35,094 nucleotides of DNA from Chitinophagales bacterium. Lineage in GTDB: Bacteria; Bacteroidota; Bacteroidia; Chitinophagales; UBA2359. Made by a program: the position numbers and the translations under genes. The notes under the pieces are model-generated. The model did no database searches. It worked only from the letters and a program-made list of their open reading frames with translations, and had not been told where the DNA came from. The stretch lies in contig JAHDFD010000011.1 of NCBI GenBank assembly GCA_020628375.1, positions 1 through 35,094 of the forward strand, written 5' to 3'. Each line of letters begins with the position of its first letter. The first letter of the stretch is position 1. This document shows, in pieces, positions 1-8,230 of this stretch.

Positions 1-271
1 CTATTTTAATACAAAATTAGATAAACCACATAAAATCATAAAGTGCCCGAAATTATCAATTAGTGAATTAGTTAATCGACTAAAAGGTAGGTGTGCATGA
101 AAATTACTTATAGAATTTAAAGAATTGTAGAAACTTTATTACGGAGGATATTTATGAGCAATAAATTATGGAGTTTGGAGTGTAGGAAATCTTACAGTTG
201 AAATGTTAGAAGAATACTTAGAACATTATAGAACAAGACCAAATAATGATGAGAATTTCATTCTTGAGTAA
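1..271 (+). pseudogene. IS200/IS605-family (Y1 HUH) transposase remnant, 5' end outside window
   Basis: Reading frame 2 (codons from base 2 to the TAA at 269-271) gives a C-terminal transposase fragment of about 89 residues interrupted by three in-frame stops. Recognisable family segments in order are KLSISELVNRLKG, KLLIEFKEL, LYYGGYL, SVGNLTVEMLEEYLEHY and a C-terminal tail. These follow the order of the IS200/RAYT TnpA proteins (region after the HUH motif, the WGG segment, then the helix with the catalytic Tyr). The stops sit where the family has Arg, Lys and Trp (TGA, TAG and TGA), so they look like point-mutation decay rather than frameshifts. The HUH histidines are not intact in the visible part (PHK). 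It cannot make an active transposase. Confidence 0.8.
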
Positions 272-648
272 TTTCAATGAATTTTGTAGTGCACTTTTGT
301 GATCTGCTTTTGCTTACTCAGAACTTTATTTCTCAATAAAACTAATATAATAATTTTATGTTCATGGCAACAAGTTGATGATTTTAAGGAAAGCTTTTTG
401 GACTATTAGACTTACTATTTTGAACACTATTATACAAATTTAAAAATTAAAAAACGTACAAATTTTCGTGTCATATTGAGCGCAATGTAATGAAGCCGAA
501 ATATAGACACCTCCCTATTTTTTGAGGGATGACTCGTATGTTTTGCTTAATTTGATAGTGGTTCACGCTCTCATAAATGTACGATATATTAAAGTTAAAA
601 TTGTATTAATATAGTCTTTTATCCTTTATCTTTTATTCATCTACTCAT
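272..648. other. Intergenic region without a gene, with one REP-like hairpin
   Basis: No convincing coding frame is present. The only structured element I see is the REP-like repeat at 470-533. The rest is AT-rich and may include the decayed right end of the transposon relic, but I cannot identify an end hairpin. Confidence 0.5.
470..533. repeat. REP-like intergenic hairpin element
   Basis: The element begins with GTCAT and ends with ATGAC, and contains a small internal stem (TCCCT at 512-516 with AGGGA at 525-529). Its core resembles the GTCAT-TCTGA-GCGAAGC-type dispersed repeats common in Bacteroidota intergenic DNA. Related but distinct elements occur at 8062-8107, 16732-17080, 20780-20868 and 25594-25660. 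Confidence 0.5.
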
Positions 649-653
649 AAAAA

Positions 654-683
654 AAGGCTGTATCAAATAAATGATACAGCCTT
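654..683 (-). terminator. Rho-independent terminator of secDF
   Basis: A perfect 12-bp inverted repeat (AAGGCTGTATCA at 654-665, its complement at 672-683) encloses a 6-base loop. On the minus strand it is followed by a run of T (A-run at 649-653 on the plus strand). It lies 27 bases past the secDF stop codon. Confidence 0.9.
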
Positions 684-710
684 CAATTTTTACTAAGCTA
701 TTGAAACGTC

Positions 711-3700
711 TTACACAGATGTTGCAACATCTGATTTAACCTGAGGAGCCTCTCTTGGAGCGTCTTTATCTCCATAAAGGTCAACAACTAAAGGAGTCGC
801 AATAAAGATAGAAGAGTAAGTACCGACCATAATACCTATTAATAAGGCGAAAGCAAATCCTCTGATTACTTCTCCACCAAATAGGAACAAGATTAAGACT
901 ACTATCAATGTTGTTAGCGATGTAATAATTGTACGACTTAAGGTACTGTTTATAGCATTATTTACTGTTTCTAAAAATGGTGTATCAAAATAAGTATACA
1001 AATATTCTCTGATACGGTCAAATACTACTACTGTATCATTTATTGAATAACCAATTACTGTTAGAATTGCGGCAATAAATGCTTGATTGATTTCCATACT
1101 GAATGGTAAAAATTTGAATATTGAGAAAACTGAAAGAAGAATCAATGAATCATGTATTACCGTTACAACCGCAGCTACACCATATTGCCACTTTCTGAAT
1201 CGAATAGTTATATATAATAATATTCCAATTAAGGCCAATGCACCCGCTATCATGGAGTTCTTTGTAATGTCATCTGCTATTGTAGGTCCAACTTTTTGAG
1301 AGCTCAAAATATTGGTAGTTGCAAAAGTTTTATAATCTGCTGGAGGAGTGTTGTATAAACCTTTTACACCACTGAATAGTAATTCTGCTACTTGCTGATC
1401 TATTTCGGTACTATTGTTTTCAATCTCATAAGAAGTAGTAATCTTAACTTGATCCGGTGTTCCATAAGTTGTAACCAATGGTGCTGCTTTAAATGGCCCA
1501 CTTAAAGCACTAATTACTTCGTTCGTATTTACATTTTTATCGAATTTGACTACATAGGTTCTACCACCATTAAAATCTACTCCAAACTCAAAACTTCTTG
1601 TAACCATTGAAATGATTCCTAAAGTTATAAATATACCTGAAACAATATATGAAATTCTTCTTCTGCTAACAAAGTCAATATTCAAATTTTTGAATGCTCC
1701 TTTGCTGAATCCTGACCAGAAAGTCATTTCCGTACCATTTTCAACGCGCCAATCGATTATTAAGCGACTGATCAATACTGCTGTAAACAATGAAGAGAAT
1801 ATACCGATCATAAGAATTACAGCAAAACCTAATACTGGTCCTAAACCAAAATATGCTAAAATAGCAGCAGTGATCAAAGTAGTTAAGTTCGCATCAATAA
1901 TGGCTGAATAAGATTTAGAGAAACCATCTGCTATAGCTTTTTTAATATTACTACCTGCAGCTAATTCTTCCCTTATCCTTTCATAAATAATAACGTTAGC
2001 ATCTACCGCCATACCAATGGTAAGTACTATACCTGCCATACCCGGAAGGGTTAATGTTGCTCCTAAAGAAGCCAAGATTCCTATAATGAAGAATAGGTTT
2101 AATAATAGTGCTACTACTGAAACAATACCTCCCTTTCCATAATATACAACCATGAAAATAAGTACTAAACCGATACCTGCTAATAATGATAATAAACCGG
2201 CATTAATACTCGCTTCCCCTAAAGAAGGACCAACAGTTGTAGCTTCAACGATTCTTGGTGTTGCTGGCAATCGTCCAGCTTTTAAAATATTTGCTAAATC
2301 CTGAGCTTCCTGAACTTGGAATTGCCCTGAAATTTGCGTATTACCACCTTTGATCTCTCCATTTACCCTTGGGGCAGAATAAACAAGATCATCTAATACA
2401 ACACCTACAAACTGACCTATATTGGCTTTTGTTAATTTTGCCCATGAGCGAGCCCCTTCAACATTCATTTCCATATTTACAACTACTTCATTAGACATAG
2501 GATCAAAATCCTGACGTGCATTCGTAATTGCTGTTCCATCCAAAGGTGGTTTAAAATCACTTCCAAATCGGCTTTCTATGGCATAAACTCCTAAAATATC
2601 TACAGCATCTTCAGTAGTTTCTTGTTCTGCAGCAGTAATAATAGGCTTAGCAGAATATAAAAGCTTCATACTTTTTGGAAGAATATTACTTCCTTTGGCT
2701 CTTAAAACTTTATTCAGTGCAGAAGAATCGGTTACAGAAACATAACCAACCAATGGTCCTCCTGTTCTTTGTTCAGGAGTGAATAAAGAAAAGAAAGGAT
2801 TTTCTTTCTTTAACTCCTCTTCAGATTGACTGATCTCTTCATTTTCAGCATCTAAATTAAGAGATGAAGATTCTACTTTAGTTGAATCATTCACACTTTT
2901 TGAAGCAGTAGATGTTGTTTCAACAGAAGTTCTATTTGCACTTAGTTTCTGCTTTTCCGCTAAACGTGTATTAGCATTAGAGAAAATTCTCATCAGGTCA
3001 TTATCCATTTCACGAATAGCCCAAAATTCAAGATTTGCTGTTGTTTGTAGAAGCTTTCTAACGCGATCAGCATCGTCAACTCCAGGTAACTCTACAACAA
3101 TTCTATTCTGATTTTCAATTAACTGAACATTTGGTTGAGAAACACCGAATTTATCAATACGTGTTTTCAGGATCTCAAAAGTTGTTCTTACAGCTGTTTT
3201 TGATTCTTCACGGATCATCGCTTCAACCTCATCATTAGTAGAGTTGTAATTGATTTTACCTTGTGAAGCCTGTGTAGCAAATATTGGAGCTAAACTATTA
3301 TTACCAGGTACTAATTTTTCAAATTCCTGACGGAATAATGTTACAAAATCTTCCTGAGAATTAGTTTCAGCAGTCTTTGCATTTGCTAACGCATCTTTAA
3401 AGTTTTTGTCTTTGCTTTTATTGGTCAAAGCGGTAATTACACCATCCAGAGGAACTTGCATTACCACGCTCATACCTCCTTGTAGATCCAATCCTAAGTT
3501 AAGGCGCTTTTTCTTAGCTTCCTTATATGAAAAAAGGTTGGTAATAAAGTTACCATCAGGTTTACTCTCTTCTTTCATTAAATAGTTGCGTTCAGCCTCT
3601 TTAAGTGCTTTGTTGTAAGCACCTTCATCATTATTGAACGACGCACGGTCAACTGTTTCTTCAGCATAACTTGCTGCTTTACTCTCTACACTATTAGCTG

Positions 3701-3779
3701 TCCAGGTAAAAATTAACTGGTAAAAGCAGAGTAAAGCTAGCGCAATACCAAAAAATTTAATTAATCCTTTTGCTTGCAT
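711..3779 (-). CDS. secDF: Fused protein translocase subunit SecDF
   Basis: Inner-membrane RND-type accessory of the SecYEG translocon; it uses the proton gradient to pull secreted proteins outward. At 1022 aa it is a SecD-SecF fusion, the usual form in Bacteroidota. The first membrane segment spans about residues 7-28. The SecD signature GLDLQGG is at 96-102, followed by a large periplasmic region (to about residue 510) with a Ser/Glu-rich stretch near 285-325 that is probably a lineage-specific insert. SecD membrane segments follow with GMAVDANVIIYERIREE. The SecF half starts near residue 700, with GVDFNGG at about 732 and GYSINDTVVVFDRIREY in its membrane block. It stands alone, with its own -7 element upstream (3861-3868) and a strong terminator behind it. 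The product and start are secure. Confidence 0.97.
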   Translation of the reverse strand: MQAKGLIKFFGIALALLCFYQLIFTWTANSVESKAASYAEETVDRASFNNDEGAYNKALKEAERNYLMKEESKPDGNFITNLFSYKEAKKKRLNLGLDLQGGMSVVMQVPLDGVITALTNKSKDKNFKDALANAKTAETNSQEDFVTLFRQEFEKLVPGNNSLAPIFATQASQGKINYNSTNDEVEAMIREESKTAVRTTFEILKTRIDKFGVSQPNVQLIENQNRIVVELPGVDDADRVRKLLQTTANLEFWAIREMDNDLMRIFSNANTRLAEKQKLSANRTSVETTSTASKSVNDSTKVESSSLNLDAENEEISQSEEELKKENPFFSLFTPEQRTGGPLVGYVSVTDSSALNKVLRAKGSNILPKSMKLLYSAKPIITAAEQETTEDAVDILGVYAIESRFGSDFKPPLDGTAITNARQDFDPMSNEVVVNMEMNVEGARSWAKLTKANIGQFVGVVLDDLVYSAPRVNGEIKGGNTQISGQFQVQEAQDLANILKAGRLPATPRIVEATTVGPSLGEASINAGLLSLLAGIGLVLIFMVVYYGKGGIVSVVALLLNLFFIIGILASLGATLTLPGMAGIVLTIGMAVDANVIIYERIREELAAGSNIKKAIADGFSKSYSAIIDANLTTLITAAILAYFGLGPVLGFAVILMIGIFSSLFTAVLISRLIIDWRVENGTEMTFWSGFSKGAFKNLNIDFVSRRRISYIVSGIFITLGIISMVTRSFEFGVDFNGGRTYVVKFDKNVNTNEVISALSGPFKAAPLVTTYGTPDQVKITTSYEIENNSTEIDQQVAELLFSGVKGLYNTPPADYKTFATTNILSSQKVGPTIADDITKNSMIAGALALIGILLYITIRFRKWQYGVAAVVTVIHDSLILLSVFSIFKFLPFSMEINQAFIAAILTVIGYSINDTVVVFDRIREYLYTYFDTPFLETVNNAINSTLSRTIITSLTTLIVVLILFLFGGEVIRGFAFALLIGIMVGTYSSIFIATPLVVDLYGDKDAPREAPQVKSDVATSV

Positions 3780-3860
3780 TACTATTATTTTTTTTTAAAA
3801 TATTTTGTTCAAAATTTTCAAAAAACAGACCAAAGCATGATCTGTACTTAAAACAAGCTG

Positions 3861-3868
3861 CAAATATA
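3861..3868 (-). promoter_or_regulatory. Bacteroidota -7 promoter element for secDF
   Basis: Minus-strand TATATTTG matches the Bacteroidota -7 consensus TAnnTTTG. It lies 81 bases upstream of the secDF ATG, giving an AT-rich leader with a poly-A tract next to the start. I see no clear -33 TTG. Confidence 0.55.
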
Positions 3869-3946
3869 GCAATTATATATGCCTAATTGTCTTAAGTTAC
3901 CAAGATTGGTTTAAATACTTATAGGTTTTAGAGGAATGTCTTGTAA

Positions 3947-5440
3947 TTATTTTATAGAATCTTCATAAAATTTAACAGCATCTTCTTTCATTTGAATCAA
4001 GCTTTGTTTTTCTAAGTACATCATGTGTCCTGCAGGATAATAGGTCATAAGAACATTATCCTTTAGCTTCTTATTCAAGCCCATGTGATTCATGGTGTAT
4101 TCAGTTGCAAAGAAAGGCGTAGCAAGATCATAATAGCCATTGGCAACCCAAACCTTCATTTCTGGGTTTTTATGCATGGCTCTCTTAAGGTCATCAGCTG
4201 TATTTACAAACTGATTAACATAAGGCTTGTAGTCCCATGGCCAAACTCTGCCTGTTAGAATTTCGTAGGGTAGGTGAGTTGTAAAACCTAATTCTCTAGT
4301 TAAGTAATCATTGATCAAAGTAGAAAAAGGACCATGAATGGTTGGTTGATAACTAGGATCTTTATCTCCCCATTCGCCGTTAGGATTCAGATCATCATCA
4401 ATATATCGACTATCAAACCTTCCAACAGAGGCATAATCATCTCTTACTACTTCTTTTCGATATTTGTGGATATTCAATCTTAAATTTGCTCTGTCAATAT
4501 ATTCTTCTGAAATGCCAGTGTACATAGCAATTTCTTTAATGATGGTTTTTCTCTGAGCTTCATCGAGCTGATCCCCTTTCATTAACGCGAGAGTATAATC
4601 TGTTTCTGCAAACTCTCTTGCTTCTTCAAGTACTTCCTCTAATGTTAAAGCTTGTAAACGATTATTTAACTTTTTGTGGAACCATGCTGTAGCTGTATAA
4701 CTTGGTAGAAACAGTATGTGTGGTAAATCATTTCCTTCGGTGAAGTAAGCAGTTTGAAAATTGGTAATAGCTGAAACAAGGATAACCCCGTTCAGGTATA
4801 AGCCATATTTATTGATCAAATGATCAGTTAAAGCAGAAGCACGAGTTGTTCCATAACTTTCGCCAATTATGAATTTAGGTGACGCCCAACGTTTGTTTTC
4901 TGCTAAATAACTTCTTATGAATTTTCCTACCGATTCTATATCGCCTTCAAATCCGTGGTAGTCTTTCGCTTTATCTTTTTCACTTGCTCTGCTGTATCCT
5001 GTACTTACCGGATCAATGAAAACCATATCAGTCTCATCCAACCATGAAAAATCATTATCAACTAGTTCATAAGGTGGTGGTAATGCCTCTCCTTCTTCAG
5101 TCATTAATACACGCTTTGGTCCTAAAACTCCAAGGTGTAACCATACCGACGAAGAGCCCGGACCACCATTAAACGAAAATGTTAAAGGTCTTTTTTTAGG
5201 CTCGTTTTCTCCTTTTTTAGTATATGCCATAAAAAAGATATTAGCCTCTTCTTCTCCCATTTCACTTTTCAGGGTTAAATATCCGGCTTTTACTTTATAG
5301 CTAATACTTTTCCCTCCAATGTTAACAGTAGCTTCTTGTTCTACTGTTTCTGGAATCTGCATTTTCTTGTTGTCTTTATCCTGAGCATTCAAATTTGAAC
5401 TAAAAAAGATCATAAAAATTAATATTAGTAGGTTTTTCAT
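3947..5440 (-). CDS. Secreted S10-family serine carboxypeptidase
   Basis: Predicted exported exopeptidase that removes C-terminal residues from peptides. The N-terminus (residues 1-19) is a signal peptide ending in SNLNA before QDKD. Family marks are NGGPGSSS at 91-98 (oxyanion hole), GESYG at 193-197 with nucleophile Ser195, a catalytic Asp at about 438 in GYYDLATPF, and His at about 472 in YPAGHMMYL, so the triad is complete. The length (497 aa) is normal for bacterial S10 enzymes, which act in the periplasm or outside the cell. The gene has 137-bp and 167-bp flanks and its own candidate promoter, so it seems monocistronic. The natural substrate cannot be told from sequence. Confidence 0.93.
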   Translation of the reverse strand: MKNLLILIFMIFFSSNLNAQDKDNKKMQIPETVEQEATVNIGGKSISYKVKAGYLTLKSEMGEEEANIFFMAYTKKGENEPKKRPLTFSFNGGPGSSSVWLHLGVLGPKRVLMTEEGEALPPPYELVDNDFSWLDETDMVFIDPVSTGYSRASEKDKAKDYHGFEGDIESVGKFIRSYLAENKRWASPKFIIGESYGTTRASALTDHLINKYGLYLNGVILVSAITNFQTAYFTEGNDLPHILFLPSYTATAWFHKKLNNRLQALTLEEVLEEAREFAETDYTLALMKGDQLDEAQRKTIIKEIAMYTGISEEYIDRANLRLNIHKYRKEVVRDDYASVGRFDSRYIDDDLNPNGEWGDKDPSYQPTIHGPFSTLINDYLTRELGFTTHLPYEILTGRVWPWDYKPYVNQFVNTADDLKRAMHKNPEMKVWVANGYYDLATPFFATEYTMNHMGLNKKLKDNVLMTYYPAGHMMYLEKQSLIQMKEDAVKFYEDSIK

Positions 5441-5472
5441 GCTTAAAGTTTATAAACATATATTAATAAGGT

Positions 5473-5480
5473 CAAAAATA
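5473..5480 (-). promoter_or_regulatory. -7 promoter element for the S10 peptidase gene
   Basis: Minus-strand TATTTTTG fits TAnnTTTG and lies 32 bases upstream of the peptidase ATG. No convincing -33 element is visible. Confidence 0.45.
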
Positions 5481-5577
5481 CGTATTTACACTGACTTGAC
5501 CATTTTGATATTGCTGTGATGTAGATTCAACTTATTTGCGAAGTCTAAAGCTTTTAATTAATAGGGAATAAAGTCAT

Positions 5578-6006
5578 TTATTGGAATAAACCAATCGCCC
5601 AATCTTCTTTATTTCGCATAATTTGAGCTTCTTCCACAGATTTATCTTTAAATCCACATAAATGCAAAACTCCATGAGCAAGTACTCGTTTTAATTCTTC
5701 ATCAAAAAGAAGATTTCTGTCTTTTGCATTATCAGTAACCCGGTCAATACTTATAAAAATATCTCCTTCTATAACTTGCTTATCTTCGGAGTTGTCAAAG
5801 GTGATTATATCTGTTAAAGTGTCATGATCCAGATATTCTACATTGATTTTATGTAAATATTCATCATTACAAAAGATATAGTTAAGCTGTTCTAAATTGA
5901 ATTTTTCATTTTCAATAATAGATTGAATCCAGTTTCTATAATCAGATTCATTTTTGATTGAAAATTCAAGGGGAGCTTCTGTGAAAAATTGAATCTTTTC
6001 TTCCAT
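5578..6006 (-). CDS. ybeY: Endoribonuclease / rRNA maturation factor YbeY
   Basis: Metal-dependent single-strand RNase involved in 16S rRNA 3'-end maturation and ribosome quality control in the cytoplasm. At 142 aa it is of normal size. The metal-site motif reads HGVLHLCGFKD at 111-121: the first two histidines (H111, H115) are present, but the third His of the E. coli-type HGxLHLxGxDH motif is replaced, with Asp at 121. I recall this substitution as usual in Bacteroidota YbeY, so it probably does not mean loss of function. Its ATG overlaps the stop of the upstream HD-hydrolase gene by one base (TAATG), which implies translational coupling in an operon with it and der. Confidence 0.93.
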   Translation of the reverse strand: MEEKIQFFTEAPLEFSIKNESDYRNWIQSIIENEKFNLEQLNYIFCNDEYLHKINVEYLDHDTLTDIITFDNSEDKQVIEGDIFISIDRVTDNAKDRNLLFDEELKRVLAHGVLHLCGFKDKSVEEAQIMRNKEDWAIGLFQ

Positions 6007-6563
6007 TAGCTGATACTCAGGATTTTTCTTGCTTCAAAGTAAACATCATCAAATTTTTGTTCCAGATCAGCATTAACTCCTCTGATTTGATCGACTACTT
6101 TTTTCGACCATTCGAGGTATTTTTTTCTTCTTTGCTTATTCCAATGAGCTGGTGGAAAATGAGCAATGTCATAAACATTGGCAATTTTATCTGCTAAGCG
6201 AATCAATTTGGCCTTATCCGATAAAAACGGTGCATAATCTACCTGATGTTCTTTACTCTCTATCGGATTCAGAAAACGATCATCACTAACTTCAGAAACC
6301 AAAGAGCATATTTCTTCACCAAACATAGATTCCAGATCGGCGCAACTTGTAATGGTATCTTCTATAGTGTCATGTAAAATTGCTCCGCATATTGTAGCTT
6401 CATCTTCGATATTACCAACTTCAGTTAAAAGGTTCGCAACCTTAATCGGGTGATTAATAAATGGGGTTTGTTCTTCGCCTTTTCTGAATTGAAAACGATG
6501 CTTTTCGGCAGCAAAGGCCAAAGCTTTTAAAACTATGGAATGATTGTATTTTGAATCTGACAT
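6006..6563 (-). CDS. HD-domain (p)ppGpp hydrolase-like protein, MESH1 type
   Basis: A stand-alone HD phosphohydrolase of 185 aa, close in length and layout to the MESH1/small alarmone hydrolase family, which removes pyrophosphate from (p)ppGpp (animal MESH1 also acts on NADPH). Visible motifs are HPIKVAN (H38), HDTIED (H64, D65, E68, D69) and RLADKIANV (D125, N129). The C-terminal helix with W-x-x-Q/R and FPPAHWNKQRRKKY also fits MESH1. There is no synthetase, TGS or ACT domain, so it is not a full RelA/SpoT. It sits 21 bp after der and overlaps ybeY by one base, placing alarmone breakdown with two ribosome-biogenesis genes. The assignment to alarmone rather than another nucleotide rests on family similarity only. 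Confidence 0.85.
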   Translation of the reverse strand: MSDSKYNHSIVLKALAFAAEKHRFQFRKGEEQTPFINHPIKVANLLTEVGNIEDEATICGAILHDTIEDTITSCADLESMFGEEICSLVSEVSDDRFLNPIESKEHQVDYAPFLSDKAKLIRLADKIANVYDIAHFPPAHWNKQRRKKYLEWSKKVVDQIRGVNADLEQKFDDVYFEARKILSIS

Positions 6564-6584
6564 TAGTTCAGTATTTCAGGGTTT

Positions 6585-7889
6585 TTATTTTTTTCTGAAA
6601 AACAATATCATCGGAACCCCCTTAAAATCAAACTCTTCACGCAATCTGTTTTCCATATAGTTTTTATAAGGTTGTTTAATATATTGTGGCAGATTGCAGA
6701 AAAATACAAATGCAGGATAAGCTAGAGGTAGCTGAGTACAATATTTAATTTGAATATATTTTCCTTTCGTTGCTGGAGGTGCTTTTCTATCGATAGTATC
6801 TTGTAAAAATTCGTTTAATCTTGAAGTAATGATACGTTTTGTTCTTCGCTCGGCTACACTTAATGCCTCTTCCAATGCTTTAAAAATTCTTTGTTTATTC
6901 AAAGCTGAAACAAAAATGATAGGTACATCATTAAAGGGTGCTAATTTGTTTTTGATCTGTTTCTCAAAATCTCTGGCTGTATTGGTTTCTTTTTCAATTA
7001 AATCCCATTTATTTACGAGAATTACGACTCCTTTTTTCTTTTTCTGAATTAAACGGTAAATTGCAAGGTCTTGAGATTCAACACCTGTTTGTGCATCGAT
7101 CATTAGCAAGCACACATCAGATTCATCAATTGCTTTGAATGCCCTTATTACTGAGTAGAATTCAAGGTTTTCCATTACCCTTGCCTTCTTGCGTACACCG
7201 GCTGTATCGATCAGCATGAAATCCTTATTGAAGAGTTTATATCTTGTGTGAATTGAATCTCTCGTAGTTCCGGCTATATCTGTTACAATATTTCTTTGCT
7301 CTCCTATCAAGGCATTAACCAAAGAGGATTTACCAACATTTGGTTGTCCTACGATAGTGATTTTTGGTAATTCAGACAGTTCGTCTTCAAAATCTTCTTT
7401 AATGAATTCAGTTAAACAATCCAATAATTCACCTGTTCCGCTTCCAGTAATCGATGAAAGGAAATAAGTATGTTCCATTCCGAAGGCATAAAACTCTGTT
7501 GCTAACAGCGAACGTTGGTTATTGTCAACCTTATTTACAGCAAGAATTACGGGTTTTTGTGTTTTACGCAGTAGTTTGGTTACTTCATCATCTAAGTCTG
7601 TAATCCCTGTAACGGCATCGACCATGAAAATTATCAGAGAAGCCTCATCGATCGCAATTTTAACTTGCTCTCGAATAGCAGCTTCAAATACGTCCTCTGA
7701 TCTTGGAACAAAACCACCAGTATCTATAACGTTGAATTGTTTTCCATTCCATTCAGAAACTCCATATTGTCGATCACGGGTTACACCACTCATATCATCA
7801 ACAATCGCATCCCTGTGTCCAACTAATCGATTGAACAAAGTTGATTTCCCCACATTAGGTCTCCCTATAATTGCTACAGTAAAACTCAT
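6585..7889 (-). CDS. der: Ribosome-assembly GTPase Der (EngA)
   Basis: Essential GTPase with two G domains in tandem that acts in 50S subunit assembly. The first P-loop GRPNVGKS is at 9-16 and the second GQPNVGKSS at about 181-189; DTGGF, NKVDN, DTAGV and NKWD motifs are visible. The C-terminal KH-like domain ends in FFRKK. I start the gene at the ATG at 7889 (MSFTVAIIG, 434 aa), because this places the P-loop at its usual distance; an upstream in-frame start at 7910 would add seven residues without family support. It is the first gene of a probable operon with the HD hydrolase (21-bp gap) and ybeY. Confidence 0.96.
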   Translation of the reverse strand: MSFTVAIIGRPNVGKSTLFNRLVGHRDAIVDDMSGVTRDRQYGVSEWNGKQFNVIDTGGFVPRSEDVFEAAIREQVKIAIDEASLIIFMVDAVTGITDLDDEVTKLLRKTQKPVILAVNKVDNNQRSLLATEFYAFGMEHTYFLSSITGSGTGELLDCLTEFIKEDFEDELSELPKITIVGQPNVGKSSLVNALIGEQRNIVTDIAGTTRDSIHTRYKLFNKDFMLIDTAGVRKKARVMENLEFYSVIRAFKAIDESDVCLLMIDAQTGVESQDLAIYRLIQKKKKGVVILVNKWDLIEKETNTARDFEKQIKNKLAPFNDVPIIFVSALNKQRIFKALEEALSVAERRTKRIITSRLNEFLQDTIDRKAPPATKGKYIQIKYCTQLPLAYPAFVFFCNLPQYIKQPYKNYMENRLREEFDFKGVPMILFFRKK

Positions 7890-8230
7890 TATACAATTTT
7901 GAAGGTGCAAATATCTACTTTTTAATATTCAGACTACCGATTCAGACCAACAACTTTAACATAGGAATAAGAAAAATTTGATTATGACCGTGAATTAAGA
8001 GTATGTTTAATAGAGCGTCGCTTAAAAAAGTGGTACAAGACAATATTAATTTAGGTTGTCAGTTCGACTCCGCTCACTGACCTTTCGGTAACTGAGCGAA
8101 GCCGAAGTAAAATAAAAGATTACTACTTTTTTTGACGTTCCTCTAAAAAAATATTTTTAATTGAAAATCAATAGTTTGTGGTTCTGAATAAGAAACATTG
8201 GTTTTCAGTTGATAGGAATTTAAACTTACG
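7890..8230. other. Intergenic region between the MFS and der genes, with a REP-like hairpin
   Basis: No gene is visible. The der side contains a degenerate -7 element (minus strand, TATTTG about 13 bases before the der ATG). The rest is AT-rich apart from the hairpin repeat at 8062-8107. Confidence 0.5.
8062..8107. repeat. REP-like imperfect palindrome
   Basis: Two 21-base arms (8062-8082 and 8087-8107) pair at 16 of 21 positions around a 4-base loop; several mismatches would be G-U wobbles in RNA. The arms contain the GCTCAC / CTGAGCG and TTCGA / CCGAA words of Bacteroidota dispersed intergenic repeats. A tRNA-like GTTCGACTC string occurs inside one arm but no tRNA can be folded here. Confidence 0.6.

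Noticed and set aside
1087..1911. Plus-strand open frames opposite secDF
   Set aside because: They are antisense to well-conserved secDF membrane segments and encode nothing recognisable.
6585..7910. Longer Der starting at 7910
   Set aside because: Seven extra residues have no counterpart in the family, whose proteins begin just before the P-loop strand.
8060..8110. Possible tRNA because of a GTTCGACTC string
   Set aside because: The string is one arm of a 21-base imperfect palindrome; no cloverleaf, anticodon stem or acceptor stem can be formed.
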